The position numbers and the translations under genes were made by a program. From Pantoea sp. alder81 (GTDB lineage: Bacteria > Pseudomonadota > Gammaproteobacteria > Enterobacterales > Enterobacteriaceae), in assembly GCF_020179835.1 (NCBI RefSeq), contig NZ_JAIUDA010000002.1:434001-498000 (forward strand): a stretch of DNA of 64,000 nt. The letters are read 5' to 3'. This document shows, one piece after another, positions 56,711-64,000 of the stretch. The notes beneath the pieces were generated by a model. That model saw only the letters and a list, made by a program, of their open reading frames with translations. It was not told the origin of the DNA and made no database searches. Numbering within the stretch: position 1 is the stretch's first letter; every line of letters begins with the position of its first letter.

Positions 56711-58999
56711 ATGCTTAGCTTGTTTATTTCAATTTTTTTCATGTTTATTTCGCTTCTTTTAGCGAGGAAATTTATATCACAAAGACTCTCTGAAAAAATA
56801 TTTATCATTTCATTATATGTGTTAATATTATTTATTAGCTGTTTTTATGTTGGAGCCAACTATTTTACAGGTGCAGGCATAAATGAATCGGTTATCTACA
56901 CTCTTCTTAGTGATTTGAAGGGCGCTGGCGTTCAAAAGTACGTCTTTCCATTTTCAATGATACTGTTTACGTTCCTATGCATGGTATTCATGATGTGGAA
57001 AGCTGTAAATGTAAACAATTCCATTCCAACCAAATCGAGCAAAAAGAACACGTTGAAAGTGTTCATTGTTATTTTAGCATCTATTGTTATCAATCCTGGT
57101 GTGATTGGGTTATATAAAATCATCAATACTAGACTTCACGATTCAAAAGATTTCACTAAATATTATATTGACCCATCAGAGTCAACAAAGAAACCAACAA
57201 AAAATATAATTTATATTTATGGTGAAAGTCTGGAAAGAACATACTTTGATAAATCTTGGTTCCCTCATTTAACTGATGATCTCTCATCTATTAAAGATAA
57301 GTCATATGACTTTAATAACACAATTCAGTTACCTGGTACTGACTACACTATTGCAGGAATTGTATCATCACAGTGTGGAATTCCTTTATTTGCTCCTTTC
57401 TCTGGCAATTCTTCTGACTCCTTGGCTTCGTTCTTCCCCGGAACCACCTGCCTTGGAGATATACTAAAGAAGTCAGGTTATGAACTCTATTTTTACCAGG
57501 GAGCAGATCTCGATTTTGGTGGGAAAAGATTATTCTTTGAAAATCATGGGTTTGACCATATATTTGGTCGCCAAGAATTAGCCGCTGATGTGGTAGACCG
57601 TTCATATGTTAACGATTGGGGATGGTATGATGATACAGTTCTAGATCTTGCATTTAAGCAGTATCAGAAACTGTCGAAATCAAACAAGCCATTTGGACTT
57701 TTTTTATTGACCGTAGATACTCATCACCCTGACGGATTTGTTAACAAATCATGCAGCAAAGATAACTACCTGTTTAATGCTAAATCTAACTCATCAATGT
57801 CAGCAGTTTTTTGCTCACAAGAGCAAATAGCTAAATTCATTAATAAAGTCAAATCTTCTCCAGAATTTAAGAACACAATTATCGTCGTAACTTCAGATCA
57901 TCTGGCCATGAATAATACAGCCTACGACGCGTTGATTTCTCATCCTCGTAGAGACCTGTTCATGCTTATTGATAGCGAAAGCAGTGCACAAAAAGTGGAT
58001 TTAAGCAAAGAAAGAAGCAGCCTTGATAACGGCGCAACAGTGCTTGATGCTATGGGAGGAGATTCACGTATTGGCCTTGGAAGAAGTTCTTTCAAGAGTG
58101 AGACTCTATACGAAAAGTTCCCGGATATGACTGAAAAAGTCAACTCATGGAAAAACTCTGTAATCGCCTTGTGGGGATTTCCAAAATCAATTAAAAATTT
58201 TACAATACATAAGTCGGCGATGCAGATTGAGCTTCCTGAGACCTCTTTCAAATTACCAGTTCTTCTTAAAATAACCAAAGACTCTATAGAACCTTATTTC
58301 GATAGAGATGTAAGCGTGTCGTTAGCTACACAGCTTTCTGAGTTTAGTGAAGGAAGCCAATTCTTATGGGTGGATGACTGTTTCAAGATCACCCATGTAT
58401 TCTCTAATAAAATCGAACCTGGGCTTTGTGTTGCATATGGGAAAAATAACGGCGGAGTCTTTTTAAGTAAAGTTGATGATGACAAGATTAAATTCACTTA
58501 CGATATATCAAATGCTAAAAATTATGATGTTAGCTTTAAAGATCGTATTACTCAACTTAAAATTCCACTTCGAGAGTTAAAATACCCAGGTAATAAAATT
58601 GATTTTAGTTATCCTGGAATGCCAGAGTATGTGAAAAAAATAACTGGTTTATCTCATCGTGAAGATTGGGGAAGATGGAGTGATGCTTCTCTAAGTGTCT
58701 CAGTCATAATCGAAACTAAAGATCCTCTTCCTGAGGATGTAAGTATTGACTTAGATGCCAGCGCATACAAAGATGGTGATGGCGGATTGGTTGATGTAAC
58801 TATTGGAAATGAAACTAAGCGGGTAGATTTCAAGACCATTGGAAATATTCAGGGTCTTTCTTTCGCTAACAGGCAGCATTCAAATGAGATTCTGATTACA
58901 CCAATTCATCCTTCATCACCGCTTTCCAACGGTGAGAGCGGGGATGCAAGAATTTTGGGGATAGGCTTAAGAAATTTAATTGTTAATAATATAAGATAA
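56711..58999 (+). CDS. OpgB-type phosphoglycerol transferase, second copy
   Basis: This 762-aa protein matches E. coli OpgB/MdoB (763 aa) in length and motif order. Four hydrophobic segments lie in residues ~1-140. A periplasmic sulfatase/alkaline-phosphatase-fold domain follows, with IYGESLERTYF (~169-179), LPGTDYTIAGIVSSQCGIPLF-like nucleophile region (T210/T213), DTHHPDG (336-342) and TSDHLAMNN (~394-402). A C-terminal beta-rich part ends near LGIGLRNLIVN. OpgB moves phosphoglycerol from phosphatidylglycerol to periplasmic glucans. The ATG at 56711 gives the OpgB-like N-terminus; TTG at 56675 is less likely. Codon use is AT-rich. The chromosomal opgB should be elsewhere. Confidence 0.88.
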   Translation: MLSLFISIFFMFISLLLARKFISQRLSEKIFIISLYVLILFISCFYVGANYFTGAGINESVIYTLLSDLKGAGVQKYVFPFSMILFTFLCMVFMMWKAVNVNNSIPTKSSKKNTLKVFIVILASIVINPGVIGLYKIINTRLHDSKDFTKYYIDPSESTKKPTKNIIYIYGESLERTYFDKSWFPHLTDDLSSIKDKSYDFNNTIQLPGTDYTIAGIVSSQCGIPLFAPFSGNSSDSLASFFPGTTCLGDILKKSGYELYFYQGADLDFGGKRLFFENHGFDHIFGRQELAADVVDRSYVNDWGWYDDTVLDLAFKQYQKLSKSNKPFGLFLLTVDTHHPDGFVNKSCSKDNYLFNAKSNSSMSAVFCSQEQIAKFINKVKSSPEFKNTIIVVTSDHLAMNNTAYDALISHPRRDLFMLIDSESSAQKVDLSKERSSLDNGATVLDAMGGDSRIGLGRSSFKSETLYEKFPDMTEKVNSWKNSVIALWGFPKSIKNFTIHKSAMQIELPETSFKLPVLLKITKDSIEPYFDRDVSVSLATQLSEFSEGSQFLWVDDCFKITHVFSNKIEPGLCVAYGKNNGGVFLSKVDDDKIKFTYDISNAKNYDVSFKDRITQLKIPLRELKYPGNKIDFSYPGMPEYVKKITGLSHREDWGRWSDASLSVSVIIETKDPLPEDVSIDLDASAYKDGDGGLVDVTIGNETKRVDFKTIGNIQGLSFANRQHSNEILITPIHPSSPLSNGESGDARILGIGLRNLIVNNIR

Positions 59000-59082
59000 A
59001 AACACATGGCTTAATCTTAAGATATTTTTATTAAGTGATGTAGGCCAAGTAGTTTCAGCATTAACATTTTGGATTAAATAAT

Positions 59083-59111
59083 AGGCCTGTCAAACGGGCC
59101 TGTCATTTTTT
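59083..59111 (+). terminator. Terminator after the opgB-like gene
   Basis: AGGCCTGT-CAA-ACGGGCCT (59083-59101) forms an 8-bp stem with one G-T pair, followed by GTCATTTTTT. It lies about 85 bp after the stop. Confidence 0.7.
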
Positions 59112-59625
59112 AAATCTCAACAAGTCAGCACCCATGATTTTTGATCAAAAAAATATCATTGTTATTTTAATTAGATATGAAAGCACACCATACAGCTTAT
59201 ATTACGTTAAATTCGCTTGTTCTTTTCTATCCCCCTAGTTAACTACGTACCAAAGATTTAAGAATTTCACTTTTATTATCAGCTTTTAAATATATCGATG
59301 AACAACTCCACAGCGTTGCAGAATACTAATTAAACTTCCATTTCTCTTTGTCACCCCTGGGAGGGAGTTGTATTAATCCATGTCTTACTGGTAGCAAAAA
59401 TTCTGTACTGCAGATATTTATTACTTACTCATCCTTATTTAAATCATAGCCGCACGAGTGTAAATATAATATGACAAACCATTGAATGAAGAAATTTAAA
59501 ATTAGATGAAAAATTTCATTATAACAACATCTATTTTTACCGGAATTGCATCAAATCCTAAAAAATAAATTGGTGAAATTGTGTTTATTGAATATATTCA
59601 TTTTCAAATACAATAATATCAATTT

Positions 59626-59659
59626 AAAAAAAAGGCTCAATGCTATGCATTAAGCCTTT
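59626..59659 (-). terminator. gnd terminator
   Basis: On the minus strand AAAGGCTTAATGC pairs with GCATTGAGCCTTT (one mismatch), followed by TTTTT. It lies 30 bp beyond the gnd stop. Confidence 0.85.
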
Positions 59660-59688
59660 TACTTAACTAATCATATATCTAATAAAAA

Positions 59689-61098
59689 TTAGTCAAGCCA
59701 CTCGGTGTGGAAAACACCGTCTTTGTCAGTACGCTTGTAAGTATGAGCACCAAAATAGTCACGTTGAGCTTGAATCAAGTTCGCTGGTAAGATTTCAGAG
59801 CGATAGCTGTCATAGTAAGCGATAGCTGCTGAGAAGGTTGGCGTTGGAATACCGTTTTGGATAGCGTAAGAAACGACATCACGCAGCGCTTGCTGATACT
59901 CATCAGCAATGTTTTTGAAGTATGGATCCAGCAGCAAATTAGCGATATTGGCATTGCTTGCATACGCATCAGTGATTTTCTGCAAGAACTGAGCACGGAT
60001 AATGCAACCCGCACGGAAGATCTTAGCGATTTCACCGTAGTGCAGATCCCAATTGTTTTCTTCAGAAGCAGCACGCAGCTGTGAGAAGCCCTGTGCATAA
60101 GAAACAATTTTACCCAAATACAAAGCACGTCGTACTTTCTCAACGAACTCAGCTTTATCACCAGTGAAGGCTTTAGCTTGTGGACCGCTCAATACTTTAG
60201 AAGCAGCAACACGCTGAGATTTCAGAGATGAAAGGTAACGGGCGAATACAGATTCCGTAATCAGTGACAACGGCTCGCCGAGGTCCAATGAGCTCTGACT
60301 GGTCCATTTACCGGTACCTTTGTTCGCTGCTTCATCCAGAATCACATCAACTAGGTATTTACCGTCTTCATCTTTCTTAGTGAAGATATCTTTAGTGATG
60401 TCAATCAAATAGCTGCTCAACTCACCATTGTTCCAGTCAGTGAAGGTTTTAGCCAGTTCTTCGTTGTTTAGACCCAGCGCACCTTTTAGCAACGCATAAG
60501 CTTCTGCAATCAGCTGCATGTCGCCGTACTCGATGCCGTTATGTACCATCTTAACGTAGTGACCAGCACCGTTTGGACCGATGTAAGCAACACAAGCTTC
60601 GCCATCTTCGGCGCGCGCTGCGATCTTATCCAAAATTGGTGCGACCAGTTCGTACGCTTCTTTCTGACCACCAGGCATGATGGAAGGACCTTTCAATGCG
60701 CCTTCTTCACCGCCAGAAACGCCTGTACCAATGAAGTTAAAGCCTTGATCAGAAAGTTCTTTATTGCGACGAATAGTGTCTTTATAGAAAGTGTTACCGC
60801 CATCAATAAGGATGTCGCCCTTGTCCAGATGCGGTGTCAGTGAAGCGATAGTTTTATCGGTAGCTTCACCGGCTTGAACCATTAGCAAAATGCGGCGTGG
60901 TTTTTCTAGTGATTCAACAAACTCTTCTACGGTGTAAAATGGCGCGAGTTTCTTACCCTGATTTTCCGCGATGACTTCATCAGTCTTTTCACGAGAACGG
61001 TTGAAGATAGAAACAGTGTAACCACGGCTCTCAATGTTTAAAGCCAGATTACGTCCCATCACAGCCATACCAACCACACCGATTTGTTGCTTGGACAT
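59689..61098 (-). CDS. gnd: 6-phosphogluconate dehydrogenase, decarboxylating
   Basis: This 469-aa enzyme matches E. coli Gnd (468 aa): [18 protein letters not shown] (NADP site), [40 protein letters not shown] with catalytic Lys, and a C-terminal [14 protein letters not shown] and [19 protein letters not shown]. It oxidises 6-phosphogluconate to ribulose-5-phosphate with NADPH formation. AGGAG precedes the start. As in other enterics it borders the O-antigen genes. Confidence 0.96.
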   Translation of the reverse strand: MSKQQIGVVGMAVMGRNLALNIESRGYTVSIFNRSREKTDEVIAENQGKKLAPFYTVEEFVESLEKPRRILLMVQAGEATDKTIASLTPHLDKGDILIDGGNTFYKDTIRRNKELSDQGFNFIGTGVSGGEEGALKGPSIMPGGQKEAYELVAPILDKIAARAEDGEACVAYIGPNGAGHYVKMVHNGIEYGDMQLIAEAYALLKGALGLNNEELAKTFTDWNNGELSSYLIDITKDIFTKKDEDGKYLVDVILDEAANKGTGKWTSQSSLDLGEPLSLITESVFARYLSSLKSQRVAASKVLSGPQAKAFTGDKAEFVEKVRRALYLGKIVSYAQGFSQLRAASEENNWDLHYGEIAKIFRAGCIIRAQFLQKITDAYASNANIANLLLDPYFKNIADEYQQALRDVVSYAIQNGIPTPTFSAAIAYYDSYRSEILPANLIQAQRDYFGAHTYKRTDKDGVFHTEWLD

Positions 61099-61236
61099 TA
61101 TCTACTCCTGTCTGAAGGTCTCATCACCAGACACGTTCTGCTGGTGAACAAAGGTGGAAATTATGTTAACTCACTATAGTCATGTTCGGGTAGTGATTGA
61201 TGCTAAATTCATTAATCGCATAAATCGTTAAAGATA

Positions 61237-62349
61237 CTATTTTATCAACGACTTATATAAACCAAGGTAAGCGGAGACCATTTTTTCACCGGTAAAATGT
61301 TCCCGGTAACGTTGATAAGCATTTTCTCCGTAAGCCTTTGCCAGCGCCGGGTTTTCCCACAATGTTTCAAGGGCTACGGCCAGCGCTTCTGGATCAGAAG
61401 GTGGAACAACAATCCCTGTCTCGTGATGGATATTAATCCATGAAGTCCCTGTGCCTATCTCGCTTGATATTAATGGTTTGCTAAACATAGCCCCTTCTAG
61501 CAAAGAAATCCCAAATGCCTCTGACCTCAAGTGCGATGGAAAAACCATCGCATAGCAGAGATGTAATAAAGCTATTTTATCAATGTCATCTAATGCACCT
61601 AGGAAAATAATATTTTTGAGCCCTACTTCTTCGGCTTGCATTTTCAATTCATTTTGAATGGGACCGGAACCCACAATTACAATTGGGTAATCCTTGGTCT
61701 TATTAGCTTCTAATAAGATATGCAAGCCTTTATAATAACGAAGAGTGCCAACAAAAAGGAAAAACCGCTCGGGTAGTCTGGCCTGCCACGAATCTAGCGC
61801 GGCGGGAGCGGGTAATTTATATCCTGCTTGGTTGATTCCTATGGGAATTACATCGACCTTATCAATATATTTTTTTAATATTGGACTTGTTTCTACATAG
61901 TTTGGCGATGTAGCGACTATTTTATCCACTGATGACATAAACTTATGCATTAGCGGAGTGTAGATTTTCAGTAACTTCCTCTGCCGTACAATATCAGAAT
62001 GATAACTAACCACCGTTGGTCTGTTTATCTTGCAGATAAAATGCAAAATATCCATGAATGGCCATGGGAAGTGGTAGTGAATAACATCAGCCTCACTGGC
62101 AAGTTTTTTAAAGAGTGACAATGCGCGAATTGAAAATGGACTCGATGCTATGGAGAAATCCGCATGAATTCTGAAAGCCTTGTGGGAGGCTATTGTGGCA
62201 TTGAGATCTGTCTCTCCTGGGGTCAATGAGAGTACAGTGGTTTCAATCTCGCTATTTTTCGCCCCTTCAGCGAGTTGAAATATAACCTGTTCAATGCCGC
62301 CGAAAGTATCTGGATAATAGGTTTTATAAAAATGGAGAACTTTTATCAT
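61237..62349 (-). CDS. GT4 glycosyltransferase, WbdC-like
   Basis: This 370-aa cytoplasmic GT-B enzyme has VLHFYKTYYPDTFGGIEQVI at the N-terminus, VDVIPIGIN, FFLFVGTLRYYKGLHILLEA and the C-terminal domain SEAFGISLLEGAMFSKPLISSEIGTGTSWIN with the E-x7-E type GT4 motif. It resembles WbdC-type mannosyltransferases that start polymannan O-antigen chains, by recollection of those sequences. Its start overlaps the previous gene by 4 bp. AT-rich, as is usual for O-antigen genes. Confidence 0.8.
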   Translation of the reverse strand: MIKVLHFYKTYYPDTFGGIEQVIFQLAEGAKNSEIETTVLSLTPGETDLNATIASHKAFRIHADFSIASSPFSIRALSLFKKLASEADVIHYHFPWPFMDILHFICKINRPTVVSYHSDIVRQRKLLKIYTPLMHKFMSSVDKIVATSPNYVETSPILKKYIDKVDVIPIGINQAGYKLPAPAALDSWQARLPERFFLFVGTLRYYKGLHILLEANKTKDYPIVIVGSGPIQNELKMQAEEVGLKNIIFLGALDDIDKIALLHLCYAMVFPSHLRSEAFGISLLEGAMFSKPLISSEIGTGTSWINIHHETGIVVPPSDPEALAVALETLWENPALAKAYGENAYQRYREHFTGEKMVSAYLGLYKSLIK

Positions 62350-63488
62350 AAATGATTTAATTCTTTATAAACATCCATAGTTTGTTGGGCACATTTTTCC
62401 CAACTGAAACGTTTGGCATGAGTGATTCCCTGCTCGATAGCATGGTTTCTGTGTTCAACAGAGCACAATGCAATTTCGAGCTGACTACGTATACCCTCAA
62501 CATCCCCGGATTCATGAAATAGTGAATTTTCACCGGCGACTTCGGTCAATGAGGAATTATTTGAACATACCACCGGTACTCCAGATTGTAGAGCCTCTAA
62601 AACAGGCAAACCAAATCCTTCATAATTACTGGGGAAACAAAATACTTTAGCAGCACTATAGAGCAATGGGATATCTGAATTGGGAATGTATCCCAGATAG
62701 ATCAACCATCCTTCACGTTGTGCTTTTTCAATTCTGAAAAGAATCTGCTCGTTTCGCCATCCTTTGAATCCACTGATAACGAGTGGATAGGAAAGCCTGA
62801 GCTCAGCTGGCATAGATTCATAAGCATCGATAAGAGAAACTATGTTTTTTCGCGGCTCAATAGTGCCGATAAAAAGAGAGTAGCCTTGATAATTTAAATT
62901 ATATTTTTTTAATACCGGTAATGTTTGCAACTCATTTCTTGGAAAAAAATTATCTGAAGCAGCCAAATGCGTCGTTTTGATTCTATCACTTGGATAATCG
63001 AAATGTTCACTCAACTCTTTTTTAATATAATCCGAGACCGTAATAATGAAATCACTACGTTTAAGACCTTTCAAAATTTCTTGTTGGGTGTACTTACACC
63101 TTTTGGGCTCAAAAAAGTAGGGATACTTGAATGGACTCAGATCATGAAATGTACTAACTTTTTTAGCTTTGTGTTCTGGCAAAAAAAAATTTGGACCGTG
63201 ATAAATATAGTCACCATAACGGGACAACACTCTTTTTTTAATCTTTGGCGAGAGTGTTTGATAAATTTTTATTGCAGCGGAATTGTTTTTTAGAATGTTT
63301 TTCAGACCGTGCGACACTGTAACAGATGAATTTTCACCTGGTATATTCTGAACGATTTTTTTTCCATCAAAGTATAAAAGATGTTCAATCTCATTGGTTT
63401 TTTCAATAGCTCTTGCCAATTCGTATGTATAACGACCAATACCTGTTAAGGGATATTTGATTGGTTCAACAGAAAGAATGACCTTCAT
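62346..63488 (-). CDS. GT4 glycosyltransferase, WbdB-like
   Basis: This 380-aa GT-B enzyme has VEPIKYPLTGIGRYTYELAR, STFHDLSPFKYP, the SLFIGTIEPRKNIVSLIDAY domain start, and SNYEGFGLPVLEALQSGVPVV with GT4 EGFGLPVLE. It resembles WbdB/WbpY-type mannosyl- or rhamnosyltransferases. It lies between the partial glycosyltransferase upstream and the WbdC-like gene, all on the same strand, in the same order as the wbdA-wbdB-wbdC genes of E. coli O8/O9-type clusters. Confidence 0.8.
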   Translation of the reverse strand: MKVILSVEPIKYPLTGIGRYTYELARAIEKTNEIEHLLYFDGKKIVQNIPGENSSVTVSHGLKNILKNNSAAIKIYQTLSPKIKKRVLSRYGDYIYHGPNFFLPEHKAKKVSTFHDLSPFKYPYFFEPKRCKYTQQEILKGLKRSDFIITVSDYIKKELSEHFDYPSDRIKTTHLAASDNFFPRNELQTLPVLKKYNLNYQGYSLFIGTIEPRKNIVSLIDAYESMPAELRLSYPLVISGFKGWRNEQILFRIEKAQREGWLIYLGYIPNSDIPLLYSAAKVFCFPSNYEGFGLPVLEALQSGVPVVCSNNSSLTEVAGENSLFHESGDVEGIRSQLEIALCSVEHRNHAIEQGITHAKRFSWEKCAQQTMDVYKELNHL

Positions 63489-63530
63489 AAATTCCTCAAG
63501 AGAGCCATAATGCTATGGCTCATTCTATAA

Positions 63531-64000
63531 TTAACACCAATCTTTGATTGCTCTATTTCTAATCAATCCATTACAGATATTATTAAGTCGCATGCTTACA
63601 GCACTGTAGTCATGCTGGTTGCGCCAACTCTCTGCAGCACTAGTAACTGATTCCCATTTTGGGGTTTCGCCTTCAATTTCTTTAAGCCCTGCAATGATGT
63701 CCTCAGCAATTTGTTTTGCAGTAAAACCATTAAATTTAAAAACAGCATCACCAAGGTCGTTGAAAATTGGAATAGGCGTAACAATGACAGGTTTGCTTGT
63801 AGCCATCCCGTATCGTACCGCCCCGCTTGCAGATTCTCCAGTGTCTTGATAGGCAAACAAAAGCAGGTCAGCATCAGACAATAAATTTAAACTTTCATCA
63901 TCAGATAAGAAGCTATTATGGAATTCTACGAGATCGCCAATATTGTTATCATTAACATATTGCTTCAGTTTATGTATTAAATCTCGCGATTCTCCAACTG
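63531..64000 (-). CDS. Glycosyltransferase, C-terminal part (cut by window edge)
   Basis: The frame stays open to the right edge, giving about 156 C-terminal residues. The part seen has the GT-B C-terminal pattern: YVNDNNIGDLVEFHNSFLSDDESLNLLSDADLLLF-like region, then TGESASGAVRYGMATSKPVIVTP and a helical end. ATG-less continuation past 63881 shows it is not a short 116-aa gene. Position suggests a WbdA-like polymerising transferase, but only the tail is visible. Confidence 0.7.
   Translation of the reverse strand, partial: VGESRDLIHKLKQYVNDNNIGDLVEFHNSFLSDDESLNLLSDADLLLFAYQDTGESASGAVRYGMATSKPVIVTPIPIFNDLGDAVFKFNGFTAKQIAEDIIAGLKEIEGETPKWESVTSAAESWRNQHDYSAVSMRLNNICNGLIRNRAIKDWC

Larger units (their letters stand above)
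59000..59688. other. AT-rich intergenic region without genes
   Basis: No coding frame of note was seen in these 690 bases between the convergent opgB-like gene and gnd. It carries a terminator at each end (59083-59111 and 59626-59659). Confidence 0.6.

Noticed and set aside
63531..63881. Short 116-aa gene at the right edge
   Set aside because: The frame is open without a stop to base 64000 and the upstream residues continue a glycosyltransferase domain, so it is a truncated longer gene.

Overview
The window is a stretch of an enterobacterial chromosome, most likely Erwiniaceae and probably Pantoea or a close relative. This is inferred from protein similarity and gene order. Much of it is colinear with the sbcB-his-gnd region of Escherichia coli: tmaR(yeeX)-yeeA-sbmC-dacD-sbcB, then plaP-yeeZ-hisLGDCBHAFI, then gnd and the O-antigen genes. 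An ERIC element and several short palindromic repeat families lie between genes. No rRNA, tRNA, CRISPR array or intact insertion sequence was seen.

Layout. 0.3-1.0 kb: a higBA-type toxin-antitoxin pair. 1.2-6.6 kb: a leftward cluster of NtaA-type flavin monooxygenase, M20 amidohydrolase and a MetNIQ-type ABC importer, next to a divergent TetR regulator. 7.5-9.7 kb: a sugar-lactone-oxidase-like flavoprotein with a GT8 glycosyltransferase. 9.8-12.7 kb: an LLM oxidoreductase, a fatty-acid desaturase and a PhnD-like protein without signal peptide. 12.9-21.6 kb: a leftward operon of a dipeptide-type ABC importer with two paralogous binding proteins, a GNAT acetyltransferase and a second NtaA-type monooxygenase. 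21.9-27.2 kb: an EF-G paralog, a ketopantoate-reductase-like protein, ydcF and an orphan LacI. 27.2-32.3 kb: the tmaR-yeeA-sbmC-dacD-sbcB backbone. 32.5-38.7 kb: the ygbI/ltnD-otnK-otnC-otnI-gntP tetronate cluster. 38.8-44.7 kb: plaP with puuA and puuDRB for putrescine uptake and catabolism. 44.8-53.1 kb: yeeZ and the complete his operon with its attenuator. 53.3-55.3 kb: a lone amino-acid binding protein and an AstE/aspartoacylase-like protein.

From about 55.35 kb the sequence becomes visibly AT-rich. This part holds an IS3-type transposase remnant, a second pgsA followed by a second opgB, then gnd and three glycosyltransferase genes (one cut by the window edge) of WbdA/B/C type. The pgsA-opgB pair lies between his and gnd, where E. 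coli carries wzz and ugd.

How the genes fit together. The acetyltransferase, the flavin monooxygenases, the M20 amidohydrolase and the two ABC importers contain the enzyme classes of the acetylate-oxidise-deacetylate route for salvaging sulfur from S-modified cysteines (inference). plaP and puuADRB join putrescine import to gamma-glutamylation. The extra PgsA could make the phosphatidylglycerol precursor that OpgB uses as phosphoglycerol donor; this cassette is the most novel-looking feature. A 52-codon leader ORF overlapping the plaP start is the second.
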